A stretch of DNA of 64,000 nucleotides from JAYZBC01 sp036339375 (GCA_036339375.1 JAYZBC010000025.1:1-64000); one strand, 5' to 3'; positions 43,217-52,884 are shown, counted from the stretch's first letter. Numbers and translations: made by a program. Notes: generated by a model from the sequence alone, not told the origin.

Positions 43217-44134
43217 TTATCCGGAAATTTCATTACTCTCCGCAATCCGTTGAGCAACATAGGCACCAGCCGTTGTGGCTGGATATTTGGCTGGTTGACC
43301 CACGCTGACACAACTGTCGAAAGCACTCACTGGTACATCTGTATCAGGATCAACAAAAAATGCTATTGAATAACGTTCACGATCCCCAGTAATAGCTCTT
43401 ACCCTGTGAGGGCTTGAACAATAGCGATCATTTGTCCAAGTTGCGATCAAATCAGCTGTATTTACAATTACCGTCCCTGGAATGTGCACTGCATCGAGCC
43501 ATTGACCAGAACGATTTTGGATTTGTAGACCTCCTACATCATCCTGAAATAATAAAGTTATTGTACCAAAATCTGTGTGTGCTCCAGCCCCTAATTGATT
43601 TGCAGATAAATTTTTACCCGAAATAGGGTAATGTAAATAACGTAAAGCCACATTTTCTCCCTTATGACGTTCGCGAAAATATTTAATTGGAAGGTCAAGT
43701 GCTATGGCAAAGGCTTCCATAACAATATTTGACCCTCGTAAACATTCTCCGAAAGCACGGACAGCAATTCTACGAAATTCGTTGGAAGGCCATAAATTCA
43801 AAAATTTCTCACGCAACGGTACATCGCGCATGGTAAAGGCTTCTTTCAAATCAGGGGCAAATTGGGAATCAAGTCGTTGTTCTCCAACACCTTGGTATCC
43901 ATGGTTCATGTCTTGAACGTAAGATAATTTTGATTTTTCGGACAGCGGTTGTTTGAAAAATTTTACACTAGAATTAAATGCATCTTGGAGAATATTTTGG
44001 TCAATACCTAAATTTTTTGCATACATAAAACCTACTTCAGACGCGGCCTTATTTACCTCTTCTGAAATTCTCCGTCGTTCGTTTTCGTCACCACTGTCAA
44101 ATCTTTTAAAATCGATTAGAGGTATATTTGTCAC
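43217..44134 (-). CDS. 2-oxoglutarate/Fe(II) oxygenase, isopenicillin N synthase-like family
   Basis: A 305-residue oxygenase of the IPNS/plant dioxygenase type. The N-terminal PLIDFKRF..DE and GFMYAKNLGI form the DIOX_N region; the iron triad reads His-x-Asp in GAHTDFGTITLLFQD and His in SSPHRV; the RYSIAFF segment supplies the 2-oxoglutarate arginine and serine (R-x-S). The start is GTG at 44134 with GGGAG upstream. It lies 31 bases after the acyl-CoA ligase gene. The fold differs from the TauD group; substrate unknown. Confidence 0.9.
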   Translation of the reverse strand: MTNIPLIDFKRFDSGDENERRRISEEVNKAASEVGFMYAKNLGIDQNILQDAFNSSVKFFKQPLSEKSKLSYVQDMNHGYQGVGEQRLDSQFAPDLKEAFTMRDVPLREKFLNLWPSNEFRRIAVRAFGECLRGSNIVMEAFAIALDLPIKYFRERHKGENVALRYLHYPISGKNLSANQLGAGAHTDFGTITLLFQDDVGGLQIQNRSGQWLDAVHIPGTVIVNTADLIATWTNDRYCSSPHRVRAITGDRERYSIAFFVDPDTDVPVSAFDSCVSVGQPAKYPATTAGAYVAQRIAESNEISG

Positions 44135-44165
44135 AATATTTATTCTCCCAAAACATCAGGTTATT

Positions 44166-45710
44166 CTATAAAGAAAATTTATCCTTAATCCAAAATTCTG
44201 CCAGTGCATTTCGATCAAGCTTTCCCCGAGAATTTTTTGGCAGTTCATTTAAAAATATAATTTTTTTAGGGCATTTAGCTGCAGGCAATGTTTTCGAACA
44301 ATGTTCCATTAAATCTTTAGGGTTCACTTTACTGCCTTTTTTACAAGAAACGTACGCAATTATTTCCTCTCCATAAATTTTATCAGGTATTCCTAATGTT
44401 CCTGCTTCAGATACTGCTTGATGCAAAACCAATACAGCATCAATTTCGAGTGGGGCAATATTTATTCCCCCCCGAATAATTAATTCCTTTGCCCTTCCCA
44501 CAATATGGAGATGGCCCTCACTATCAACATAACCCAGATCACCAGTTTTGTGACCTCCCTCTGGCAAGAGTTCAATTTTACCGTTTGGTAATAAATAACC
44601 AAATGCCTGCTGCTTACCCCCTCCTACAATGATTTCTCCGGTTTTACTTTCTTTAAGTAAATTACCATCGCCATCAACAATACGAACATCTTGATATTTT
44701 AACTGTGGGCCAATCGACCCAATTTTTCTATCAGCTCCTCGGTGGGCTGCTGTGTTTCCTCCTTCACTTGAACCACAGCTTTGAGCAAGTGTAATACCAA
44801 AAATTTTTTCAAATTCACGCCATTGTTCTTCATGAAGTGGGGCAGAACTTGAGGTTAAAAATCGGAGCTCTGGTAATTTACCAATATTTGTATTTTGAGT
44901 TCGATTTAACAACATGTTAACCATTGTTGGGACTACAAAACCAATATTGATTTTAAATTTCTTCAACCAATAAAAATAACGGCTCTGAGAAAACCGTTTG
45001 GCCATAAACGTAGTCCCGCCTGCGATGAGCGGAGCTCCAAGACTCATATGTTGAGCCGATAGCCAACTATAAGATCGACAATCTAAAACCCGGTCTCCAG
45101 GGGATAGTTGGAGATAGTCAGCCGTAGCGTCATAATTGTAAAACGCATTGGCATGGGTTTGGATTACACCCTTTGGCTTCGCTACTGTGCCTGAAGTGTA
45201 AAAAATAACGCCATGATCATCCGGCTCTGCACAACTGGATAAATCATCCTTGTCAGTAAAATTATAAACTTCCGAAAAAAAGCCCGTCGAATTTTTCTCT
45301 CCTTTAAATTCTCCCAAAAGAAGCCATATCCCAGGGGCCTTTTGTTTTAATTCCTCCAGTCCCAAACCGCTTTGATACAAAATTATTTTTGGATCAATAG
45401 CCTTTATGATTTCAATCAAGCTACCTTGATTCATCTCAACATGGACTGTCGCTATACTCGCGCCATAACGCAGAACGCTTACGAATACTGCTAAATTTTC
45501 TACTGAGTTTTCAGCCAGTAACAATATACGGTCGTTGGCTTTTATTTTGTGTGTTTTTAAAAAGTGAGATATCCGATTAGACAACCCATAAAGGGTTCCG
45601 TAGGTAAGGGATTTGTTTTGATCAATACAATGGACGTAAATCCGATCCGGAAACTGGGCTGCGTTTTTGGCTAAAATTTGATGAAAATTTGTATAGCAGT
45701 TTAAAGCCAC
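44166..45710 (-). CDS. AMP-dependent acyl-CoA synthetase/ligase
   Basis: A 514-residue ANL-superfamily ligase. The P-loop-like motif YTSGTVAKPKGV is at 171-182, HKTGDLGYVDSEGHLHIVGR and IIRGGINIAPLEID mark the C-terminal hinge, and Lys497 in SRGKLDR is the adenylation lysine. It activates a carboxylic acid as the acyl-AMP and CoA thioester. A GTG start is used at 45710, with AGGAT upstream. It stands between a UbiD-like gene and the IPNS-like oxygenase; an aromatic or fatty acid from this pathway is a likely substrate. Confidence 0.92.
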   Translation of the reverse strand: MALNCYTNFHQILAKNAAQFPDRIYVHCIDQNKSLTYGTLYGLSNRISHFLKTHKIKANDRILLLAENSVENLAVFVSVLRYGASIATVHVEMNQGSLIEIIKAIDPKIILYQSGLGLEELKQKAPGIWLLLGEFKGEKNSTGFFSEVYNFTDKDDLSSCAEPDDHGVIFYTSGTVAKPKGVIQTHANAFYNYDATADYLQLSPGDRVLDCRSYSWLSAQHMSLGAPLIAGGTTFMAKRFSQSRYFYWLKKFKINIGFVVPTMVNMLLNRTQNTNIGKLPELRFLTSSSAPLHEEQWREFEKIFGITLAQSCGSSEGGNTAAHRGADRKIGSIGPQLKYQDVRIVDGDGNLLKESKTGEIIVGGGKQQAFGYLLPNGKIELLPEGGHKTGDLGYVDSEGHLHIVGRAKELIIRGGINIAPLEIDAVLVLHQAVSEAGTLGIPDKIYGEEIIAYVSCKKGSKVNPKDLMEHCSKTLPAAKCPKKIIFLNELPKNSRGKLDRNALAEFWIKDKFSL

Positions 45711-45796
45711 GCTATCATTATCCTGCCTGTCAATTTTTTCTGTCGATAAAAGGTTCTCTTAAATCTGAGTTTAACATGACAGCGATTTTTGAAAAA

Positions 45797-47362
45797 TTAG
45801 CCGTTACCTGTCTCACCCAACCAACGAAAGTAGGGATCTTGCATTGCCCGAAGTTCAGAGAGTTCATCATCAGAAAACCATTTAGAAAAATCCATTTCCT
45901 CGACTGGATAATGGGCTCGTTCATAAACCTGTACACCGAGGGGTGCTGTAGCATCAATTCCCATACCTCCATCAGATACGGAGATATTGCCAATCTTGTG
46001 TTCAGAAGGCTGAAAAGCCTGACCTCGTCCGTATTCGTTATAAACGATGTAATCTTTAGTAGCAGAAGCACGCGATTGAATGGCCCACATCACGTCTTCC
46101 GGTTGCCAGGGGTCAATATCATCATCCACAACAACGACGAGTCGCATGCCTCGGTAAAGTCCCATTATGGCGGTGAGTAAATTGCGCTGCATACCTTCAT
46201 CGGAGCGCCGACGTTTTTTTACCTGGATAACCAATCCACCCCAAAGTGTTAGACCTAGCCAGCTCGCAACATCTTTTACAAAGCCAGGGGCCATCCTTTC
46301 ACAAAGCTCAAAAACGCTGGCACACATAAAAGGGGCCTCATACCAAAAAGCACCAAAATGTGGGGTGTACACAATTGGATTATTTTTACGCCGAGTTACT
46401 GCGGTGAGTTCAAAAGCCCGGGGCGTCCGATATGCATGGCCCATAGTACGCGCCCACTCGGGATGCAATAAAGCCACCCCTTGTTTACCCATTTCTTCTG
46501 CTTCAGCAGTTTCCCAAACACGTTCTCCTTCTACAACATACCCCTCAAGTGACCACTCAGCATTGGCAATTGTATATGCATCTACCGTTTTGGCCTTCAC
46601 TACATCCACTGGGTAACCCTGAATGGCACCAGCAAAACCCAGCTTATCTGTCTGCCCGGGGAAAATGACAGGGTTCATAGTAGAGACTGAAACTAGTTCA
46701 GGACCGACAGGTGGGCAAATATTTACCGTGCATGGTACTTTCTCCCCTTGGTGACGCGAGCAAATTACGTCACCAGCGCCCCCTGGCACCATGTTTATAG
46801 AAGCAAGTTTGTGTCCTTCTCTAAACGACATTCGATACATAGAAATTTGACTACCACCCCCAGGTACCCAGGGTTCACCCATAAAAAGATGTGATCCCGC
46901 ACCGAAAATTCTTCCGCCATCTTGGAAGGTGTGTTGTGCAACGGGTATAATTTCTTCAATATGATTAAAATCTTTCCCCGGGATAAGTGTTTCCTCATGG
47001 ACCGGACCGTCGTCTACCACGCGTGGGGCAATTGGATTTTCAACCTGCTTTAATAGCTGATTTTTGATGTTTCGGAAGTCATCACACCCGTGAAATAAAC
47101 ACACACGCTCTTTTCTAGAGTATAGATTAGATATCATCCTAACATTTGGATAACCTTTGATTTTGTTAGCAACAATTACTTTAGAGTTATCAAAGGCTTT
47201 GGTTATAGTACACATCTCAACGTGGGGATCGACCTCGGCGTCAATATAGTGAACATCGTCGCCAAGCCATTCAAGTGTAGACCGTAAGTCAACAAGCCCT
47301 TCACCACGCGTCAGGCTGCTAAACCTTTGATCGTCTAGCTTAACTGTCATTCGGTCTGACAT
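45797..47362 (-). CDS. Diverged UbiD family protein (paralogue 7)
   Basis: A 521-residue UbiD-family protein recognisable by DGGRIFGAGSHL, GKHxGR-like spacing, and VVVVDDDIDPWQPEDVMWAIQSR at the C-terminal half. The active-site block is changed: NAEWSLEGYV keeps the glutamate of the first motif, but EGPFGE is replaced by ETAEAEEMGKQGVALLHPEW with a longer insert. AGGAGG precedes the ATG. It could be a decarboxylase with altered chemistry, or a UbiD-like partner subunit. It heads a minus-strand group with the ligase and IPNS-like oxygenase. Confidence 0.85.
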   Translation of the reverse strand: MSDRMTVKLDDQRFSSLTRGEGLVDLRSTLEWLGDDVHYIDAEVDPHVEMCTITKAFDNSKVIVANKIKGYPNVRMISNLYSRKERVCLFHGCDDFRNIKNQLLKQVENPIAPRVVDDGPVHEETLIPGKDFNHIEEIIPVAQHTFQDGGRIFGAGSHLFMGEPWVPGGGSQISMYRMSFREGHKLASINMVPGGAGDVICSRHQGEKVPCTVNICPPVGPELVSVSTMNPVIFPGQTDKLGFAGAIQGYPVDVVKAKTVDAYTIANAEWSLEGYVVEGERVWETAEAEEMGKQGVALLHPEWARTMGHAYRTPRAFELTAVTRRKNNPIVYTPHFGAFWYEAPFMCASVFELCERMAPGFVKDVASWLGLTLWGGLVIQVKKRRRSDEGMQRNLLTAIMGLYRGMRLVVVVDDDIDPWQPEDVMWAIQSRASATKDYIVYNEYGRGQAFQPSEHKIGNISVSDGGMGIDATAPLGVQVYERAHYPVEEMDFSKWFSDDELSELRAMQDPYFRWLGETGNG

Positions 47363-47518
47363 TTGCGTCCTCCTACATAAAAACTTTAATCGATATTATA
47401 GTTTAATCTTTATAAACGAACCTAGTTTAAATCAACAGGGCTTTCCCGTTTTGTTACACAGCGTTAATATTAATAACAATTTTTATATTTTTCTGATCGG
47501 AACAAGAAGGAGACCGAA

Positions 47519-48034
47519 ATGTTAGATTCACCGGAATTTGCAAAGCCTGCCAAAACCAACAAACAAATGAAAGAACAAGAAGTTTCGTTTGCCGAAATTC
47601 AAACTCCTTATTGTTTTTCACTGAAAGGCCAATTGCTTGACCAAGGCCGAACAGACACCGTATTAGCTGCAACTGATGATTTGACTATCCGGCTCAAAAT
47701 TTACGCATCTGGCGGGGAAAATGAACTCCATGCTCACCCCCACGAGGATCACAGTTTTATGATTCTACAAGGTTCCGCCAAATTTTTTGGTCCGAATGAA
47801 GAAGAAATTGATTTAAAACAATGGGAAGGAATCATGTTGCCGCGCGGCAATTTATATAAATTTTATGCTACCAGCAAAGAACCTCTTGTCATGATACGAG
47901 TTGGAAACCCTAACTATAAAAAACAAACGGCACCCTACCGTGTCAACAAAAAGGGTGTGGAAATGAGAGGTGATTCTGAAGAGAACAAAACCGTTCCCGT
48001 CATTTTCAAAGAAGATACCTTTTTCGGTAGTTAA
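47519..48034 (+). CDS. Cupin domain protein
   Basis: A 171-residue single-cupin protein. Motif 1 reads GGENELHAHPHEDHSFMILQG, with two histidines and a glutamate/aspartate-like ligand set, and motif 2 lies around LPRGNLYKFYATSKEP (the usual second histidine is not clear). AAGGAG is well placed before the ATG. It stands alone between a divergent UbiD-like gene and a minus-strand cyclodeaminase gene. It may be a small dioxygenase or isomerase, or a ligand-binding protein. Confidence 0.83.
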   Translation: MLDSPEFAKPAKTNKQMKEQEVSFAEIQTPYCFSLKGQLLDQGRTDTVLAATDDLTIRLKIYASGGENELHAHPHEDHSFMILQGSAKFFGPNEEEIDLKQWEGIMLPRGNLYKFYATSKEPLVMIRVGNPNYKKQTAPYRVNKKGVEMRGDSEENKTVPVIFKEDTFFGS

Positions 48035-48158
48035 TACCCTCAAAAAAAGATAACTTTTTTAAAAAATCCAACGGGCTAAGTTTATCCAAATGCGGAATTT
48101 GAAGGTTGTTAAGTGGTTAAAAGGTGAAACCAAAAATTATAAAAGAGCCAGAATTTTA

Positions 48159-49256
48159 CTAATCTCTGATATCCTGGAGAAACCATTCGGTTGGAAATTG
48201 CCTCCCTACTTTCGCCTTCAACGCTTTTTCGTAAACTAGTCCACCAACAGACGAAAATTGCAAACCCTGGTTGCCTATATTGTGATAGAAAGTAATCTGT
48301 TCATCGTCTGTTCGTCCAAGAGAAGGATCTTTTACTAATTCGCCAAAATCTGGGTAATCGGCCACAAAATTGAAATTTTCCTGTTTAGGGGGCAGACGCG
48401 TGCGTTCTTCTTCAGAACCTGCAACCCAAGCCATTGGACTATGCCCTACCCCTTTTAAAATATCATCCCCATCGATCTTTAAACCGGATTTTCCCTGGGA
48501 AATTTTTACATCACAACTTTCTATTACCTCATTTGAAATTTCTAGTGGGCCGAGCATCGTAACGTGTTGGCCAGGAGACAACCATTCTGCATCAAATGTA
48601 GGTTCCATTGAATCAGTACAAGAGGAAACAATATCTGCACCGCGAACAGCCTCTTCGGGGGAACTAACAGGTACCACTTCGATATTTAACCGCCGGCTCA
48701 TTTCAGAGGCATAAGCATTTCGATTTGCCTCCGTCGGGCTATAAACTTTAACAGAGCGGATTCCCCGAACGGCGCAATAGGCTTGGAGATAGGTGCGGGC
48801 CATACCCCCCGATCCAAGCATGCCAACTGAAGTGGAGTTTTTGCGAGCGAGATATTTTGCTCCAATTCCACCGCCACCTCCTACTCGCATGTGTTGTAAA
48901 ACTCCATCATTTATAAAGGCAAGAGGCTCACCATTCTTTGTAGAAAAAAGCATAATCAAACCACAATATGTCCCAGGTTCAATACAAAATTTATCTTCTC
49001 TCCAGTTACCTTTTTCATTGACCGGCCATGTCATAATGTCAGATTTCATTCGAATGGCTAAGTATCCACCGGAACAACCCTCCATTGTTCCCCACCGATA
49101 ATATCCATCCTCAAGATCACAAGGTGCATAAATATCTGAACGTGGCCGATGTGTTGCACGGCCTTCTGCCAAGTCTGAAAATGCTTTTTCTTGAGCAGCA
49201 ATACAGTCTTCCATAGTCAAAATTTCTTGTACAACATCATTATGGATAAACAACAT
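48159..49256 (-). CDS. Ornithine cyclodeaminase/mu-crystallin family protein
   Basis: A 365-residue protein with the NAD-binding core GMLGSGGMARTYLQAY (GxGxxA) near residue 150 and the mu-crystallin-type N-terminal segment MEDCIAAQEKAFSDLAEGRATHRPRS. Members include ornithine cyclodeaminase, ketimine reductases and alanine/opine-type dehydrogenases. The PTEANRNAYASEM block after the dinucleotide loop is typical of the family. It is longer than most members (about 320-350). A ketimine or amino acid substrate is likely, which may fit the nitrogen-heterocycle theme of the window. Confidence 0.9.
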   Translation of the reverse strand: MLFIHNDVVQEILTMEDCIAAQEKAFSDLAEGRATHRPRSDIYAPCDLEDGYYRWGTMEGCSGGYLAIRMKSDIMTWPVNEKGNWREDKFCIEPGTYCGLIMLFSTKNGEPLAFINDGVLQHMRVGGGGGIGAKYLARKNSTSVGMLGSGGMARTYLQAYCAVRGIRSVKVYSPTEANRNAYASEMSRRLNIEVVPVSSPEEAVRGADIVSSCTDSMEPTFDAEWLSPGQHVTMLGPLEISNEVIESCDVKISQGKSGLKIDGDDILKGVGHSPMAWVAGSEEERTRLPPKQENFNFVADYPDFGELVKDPSLGRTDDEQITFYHNIGNQGLQFSSVGGLVYEKALKAKVGRQFPTEWFLQDIRD

Positions 49257-49543
49257 TTTGTTCTCCCTAGTTTTGTCTTTCAGTCAAACACTTCAATGAA
49301 AAATACAAAAGTTACTCAGCTTAGGTTCAAGTTACGTCGGATACAATACGACAAAGAAATCAAAAAAGAATCATCTATTCTGGTCCATAGTAAAAATTTA
49401 TTCCCACAGTAACCAAAAAATCTATTGAATGATCAAAATTGATTTTCCAAATCCAAAGAACATCCTGTTTGCTTATTTAAAAGAATTTATTGAATGAAGG
49501 TTCAAACCAATAATATAAGTTAGAAATTTAATTTTTCTTCGAC

Positions 49544-50539
49544 CTAAACCTTAAATTCGCTTTGAACCTCTTTAGGAAACATTTCTTCAGGCGTTAAGTG
49601 CCGGTGAAACAACCCCTGTTCGTAACCATAGAGCAGAAATGCCTCCAACGTTTTTCGGTTTGGCTCAATACCATAAGGATAGAAATCATTTCCAAATAAA
49701 TCACGTGCTTCCGATGCTGCATTATAAACCCACGCGATTGGAGCCCTACATGCTGTTATATCGAGCATTCTCTCGAGTGATCGATTTTTTGCCTCGGTAA
49801 GGGCCTTGACCATATTCTGAGCCACCCAGGGGTCTGCTTCAAAAACTTCTCTCCGAATTGCGTAGAGGTGCATGATGGGCCAAATACCCGTCTTTTCATA
49901 ATACTCCTTTTCTACCCGCTGGTAATCTTTATAAAGACGTACAATTCGGGGATCACCCTGTTCAACCAGGTCTGGAGGATGTGCCGTTAAAATTGCATCA
50001 ATGTCACCCGCCAGTAAAAGTTCAGTCAAAGATTTGTCTGGACACGGAATTAACTTAACTCCATCAGGAAGCTTAAGAGCGACCTTTTCTTTTCGGCCGG
50101 CTTGATTGACACCAGCTTGGTGCCATTCGATTTCGTTTAATGGAATTCCTATGTCATGCTGAAGCCAGCCACGTGAATACACCGAAGCGGATTGACCCCA
50201 TTCTGGTATTCCAATTCTTTTACCAGCCAGATCTTCAGCCTTTTTCACAACGCTATCAGCAGAAATGTAGAGTGAAGACTGACGATGAACGCGGGAAGGA
50301 AATATCGGCAATCCCACAAACCGATCATCGCCTTGACTTATCATTGAGGTGTATTTTCCAGAAGAAATTTCTGAAATATCGTATTCTTCAAAATTGATAA
50401 AGCGATGAAACATTTCTTCAATTTGAACTGTCATCGCTATTAAATCTATTCCCTCTGGTTCAACAGGGCCTAGGGTTAGGTCTCTTACATGGTCATAATC
50501 GCTTGTAGCGAACGTAAGTTTTAACCGTTTCTTCGGCAT
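49544..50539 (-). CDS. 4,5-dihydroxyphthalate decarboxylase-like / solute-binding-fold protein
   Basis: A 331-residue protein resembling the Pht5 4,5-dihydroxyphthalate decarboxylase family: TFATSDYDHVRDLTLGPVEPEGIDL near the start, the FVGLPIFPSRVHRQSSLYIS segment, LAGKRIGIPEWGQSASVYSRGWLQ and GIWPIMHLYAIRREVFEADPWVAQ. The same fold occurs in periplasmic binding proteins of the nitrate/taurine type, but no signal peptide is present, so an enzyme is more likely. If it decarboxylates an aromatic dicarboxylate, it is another decarboxylase in a window already rich in them. Confidence 0.83.
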   Translation of the reverse strand: MPKKRLKLTFATSDYDHVRDLTLGPVEPEGIDLIAMTVQIEEMFHRFINFEEYDISEISSGKYTSMISQGDDRFVGLPIFPSRVHRQSSLYISADSVVKKAEDLAGKRIGIPEWGQSASVYSRGWLQHDIGIPLNEIEWHQAGVNQAGRKEKVALKLPDGVKLIPCPDKSLTELLLAGDIDAILTAHPPDLVEQGDPRIVRLYKDYQRVEKEYYEKTGIWPIMHLYAIRREVFEADPWVAQNMVKALTEAKNRSLERMLDITACRAPIAWVYNAASEARDLFGNDFYPYGIEPNRKTLEAFLLYGYEQGLFHRHLTPEEMFPKEVQSEFKV

Positions 50540-50701
50540 TCTCTAAGAGCTCCCAATTTTTTTATTTATAGAAAACAGATGTTTACAATTTTTAATGTTA
50601 AATTATTCTGTTCATTCGTTAAACGGATTTAAAAAAAAAATTGAATTTATTTACCTGGTAACGTAAGAGCTTTATATCATAAACATTTTCGGGGCCAGAC
50701 C

Positions 50702-51664
50702 ATGGCAGACTTTAAAGATTTCATGCCAAAAGGCGTAATTCCAGCGACGTTACTTGGATTTAGCGAGGATTACACCATTGATGAAAAGGCAACCCGCAAT
50801 CATTTAAAACATGTGTCGAATGTAAGAGGAATTAGTGCAATCACCATAAACGGACATTCCTCTGAAATTCACGCTTGTAGCGAGAAGGAACAACAACAAC
50901 TGCTAGATTTAGCGCTCAATGAAGTTGGTAATAAAATACCTCTCATTAACGGTATTTGGGCTGATGGTAGTCACCAAGCCGCTCGTATGGCACGACAGGC
51001 AGAAGCGGCAGGCGCGTCTTGTCTTCTCATATTTCCACCACAGCCCATAATGATGATGCAGGGACAGCAAAAACCTGAAATGGCTATCACCCACTTTAAG
51101 ATAATTGCAAATGCTACAAACTTGCCCCTAATCGCCTTTCAGTATCCTAATAATTTTGCATACCGCCTGGAAACACTGCATAAGATGATTGAAGAGATTC
51201 CTACACTTGTGGCAATTAAGGACTGGAATATGGGGCACCTTCACGAACGACACATTCGTGAACTGCAAAACGGTCCTCGCCCTTTCAACGTACTCACCAC
51301 GAATAGTGCTTGGTTGATGTCCTCACTAACTATGGGAGCTAATGGTTTATTGTCTGGATCAGGAAGCGTCATAGCAGATTTACATGTAGCTTTATTCGAT
51401 GCCGTTCGGGAGGGTGATTTGAAAAGAGCCCAGCTTATTAATGACCGAATTTTTCCAACCGCCCAATGTTTTTATGCTCCCCCGGAAACTGATATGCATA
51501 ATCGCATGAAAACAGCATTACTTATGTTGGGGCGTATGCCTAATGCCGTAGTCAGGCCACCACTCACCAACCTCTCGGAAGATGAACTTACCAAAATTCA
51601 AAAAGCAGTACAGGATGCGGGACTAAGTTATGAAGGCGCCAATATTTTGAAAAAAGCAGCCTAG
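50702..51664 (+). CDS. Dihydrodipicolinate synthase/N-acetylneuraminate lyase family aldolase
   Basis: A 320-residue class I aldolase-family protein (DapA fold). The Schiff-base lysine is Lys173 in VAIKDWNMG, with Tyr148 in AFQYPNNF as the acid/base. The GHSSEIHACSEKEQQQLLDLAL block and the ILGRMPNAVVRPPL-like C-terminus are typical. Catabolic members cleave or dehydrate 2-oxo acids, for example trans-o-hydroxybenzylidenepyruvate hydratase-aldolase and other aromatic-ring side-chain lyases. Its TAG stop overlaps the stop of the convergent gene within CTAG at 51661-51664. Confidence 0.9.
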   Translation: MADFKDFMPKGVIPATLLGFSEDYTIDEKATRNHLKHVSNVRGISAITINGHSSEIHACSEKEQQQLLDLALNEVGNKIPLINGIWADGSHQAARMARQAEAAGASCLLIFPPQPIMMMQGQQKPEMAITHFKIIANATNLPLIAFQYPNNFAYRLETLHKMIEEIPTLVAIKDWNMGHLHERHIRELQNGPRPFNVLTTNSAWLMSSLTMGANGLLSGSGSVIADLHVALFDAVREGDLKRAQLINDRIFPTAQCFYAPPETDMHNRMKTALLMLGRMPNAVVRPPLTNLSEDELTKIQKAVQDAGLSYEGANILKKAA

Positions 51665-52776
51665 TTTACATTTGTAGTTGTTTTTTTGTTACGTAAACCC
51701 AAACGTTGCATACGAGGTAAAATTTCGTCACGAACGATAGGCATGTCATCAACATAATTCACAAGGCCAATAGCCATCCCGTTAAGGCCACAATCGGCTA
51801 AGAATTTAAATTTTTCGGCCACTTCATCATAACTTCCAATTACCGGATACGTGCCGGTTCCACTGATTATTGCTTCTTTCATTTCCGCCAACTTTGGACC
51901 AGAAGAAGACCCACCCCTGGTTCTAATTTGGACGGTATATTCGGCTGCCTCCCAGTCTCCATTTTCAAAGACCAAATAATGATAATACTCTGCAGCTTCT
52001 TTTGAGGTTGGTCTGGTAATTACATGGCCGCTAGCATAAATACCCGAAGTCCGTTTAGATACTGCGTTCCTTAAGTCTTCGACTTTTCCAGCAAGCTCCC
52101 CAAGCTCTCTTATGGATGTAAACAAACAATCACAGTGACGAGCAGCAAAATTCCGTCCTACAGGAGAATTCCCAGCACTAATTAATAACGGTCGATCACC
52201 ACCAAATGGTTTTGGTTTACATTTTACTTCTTTTACATCGAAATATTTTCCTTTAAAATCAAATGGCTCATTTTCCTCCCAAATGCGTTTAACGATGGTG
52301 ATCCATTCTTCTGAATACGCGTAGCGTGCGTCATGATCCCGAATCGAAACACCGTGCATCTCATGCTCACCTACATTCCAACCAGAAACGATATTAAGTC
52401 CAAACCTTCCTCTCCCGATATGATCAGCGGTAACCATTTGTTTTGCACAAAATACTGGCCCTATTAATGAAACGTGAACTGTCCCAAAAATTGAAATTTT
52501 CTGAGTAGAGGATAAAAGGCCAGATGCCCAGGTCAAAGTTTCAAAAGAAGAACTTGCGGTATCTGTTTCCCCGCCATAACCATGCCAACGACCTATTGGA
52601 AGAATAAATTCTAGTCCTGCATCATCAGCAAGTTGAGCAGCCTTTACATTATTTTCCCAGGACGCGACCCAATATTCCGGAGCCTTTGTCATCGTAAGAC
52701 CCCCAGAACAATTCATGCCAAACAAGCCCAACCTAAATTTGTTCTCGTTGTACATTCGTGTTTTGAACCGGCTCAT
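51661..52776 (-). CDS. LLM class flavin-dependent monooxygenase
   Basis: A 371-residue luciferase-like monooxygenase. GLEFILPIGRWHGYGGETD near residue 60, LLSSTQKISIFGTVHV, DHIGRGRFGLNIVSGWN and KPKPFGGDRPLLISAGNSPVGRNFAARH match the SsuD/RutA/DmoA type, which uses reduced FMN and O2 to cleave C-S or amide bonds or to hydroxylate. A flavin reductase is required; two candidates are encoded at 22882 and 61252. It is separated from the bicupin gene upstream by a terminator. Confidence 0.9.
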   Translation of the reverse strand: MSRFKTRMYNENKFRLGLFGMNCSGGLTMTKAPEYWVASWENNVKAAQLADDAGLEFILPIGRWHGYGGETDTASSSFETLTWASGLLSSTQKISIFGTVHVSLIGPVFCAKQMVTADHIGRGRFGLNIVSGWNVGEHEMHGVSIRDHDARYAYSEEWITIVKRIWEENEPFDFKGKYFDVKEVKCKPKPFGGDRPLLISAGNSPVGRNFAARHCDCLFTSIRELGELAGKVEDLRNAVSKRTSGIYASGHVITRPTSKEAAEYYHYLVFENGDWEAAEYTVQIRTRGGSSSGPKLAEMKEAIISGTGTYPVIGSYDEVAEKFKFLADCGLNGMAIGLVNYVDDMPIVRDEILPRMQRLGLRNKKTTTNVN

Positions 52777-52861
52777 CCCTTCCCCCGGTGACGAAGAATA
52801 TACTTTAATTTAAATGTTAAGTTTTTATCACACCAACTCTTTGACATCCCCTCAAATTAAA

Positions 52862-52884
52862 ACGACGGGGCATCGCCCCGTCGT
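52862..52884 (-). terminator. Rho-independent terminator after bicupin gene
   Basis: ACGACGGGGC and GCCCCGTCGT form a perfect ten-base stem with a three-base loop. On the minus strand it is followed by TTTAATTT. It lies 22 bases after the bicupin stop codon and before the luciferase-like gene, which therefore needs its own promoter in 52777-52861. Confidence 0.85.

Noticed and set aside
46167..46616. Plus-strand open frame of 149 codons
   Set aside because: It is antisense to the diverged UbiD gene and has no family features.
49257..49543. 287-base gap searched for a small gene, tRNA or riboswitch
   Set aside because: Only AT-rich sequence and a short plus-strand frame without ribosome site are seen; no cloverleaf or conserved RNA motif was recognised.
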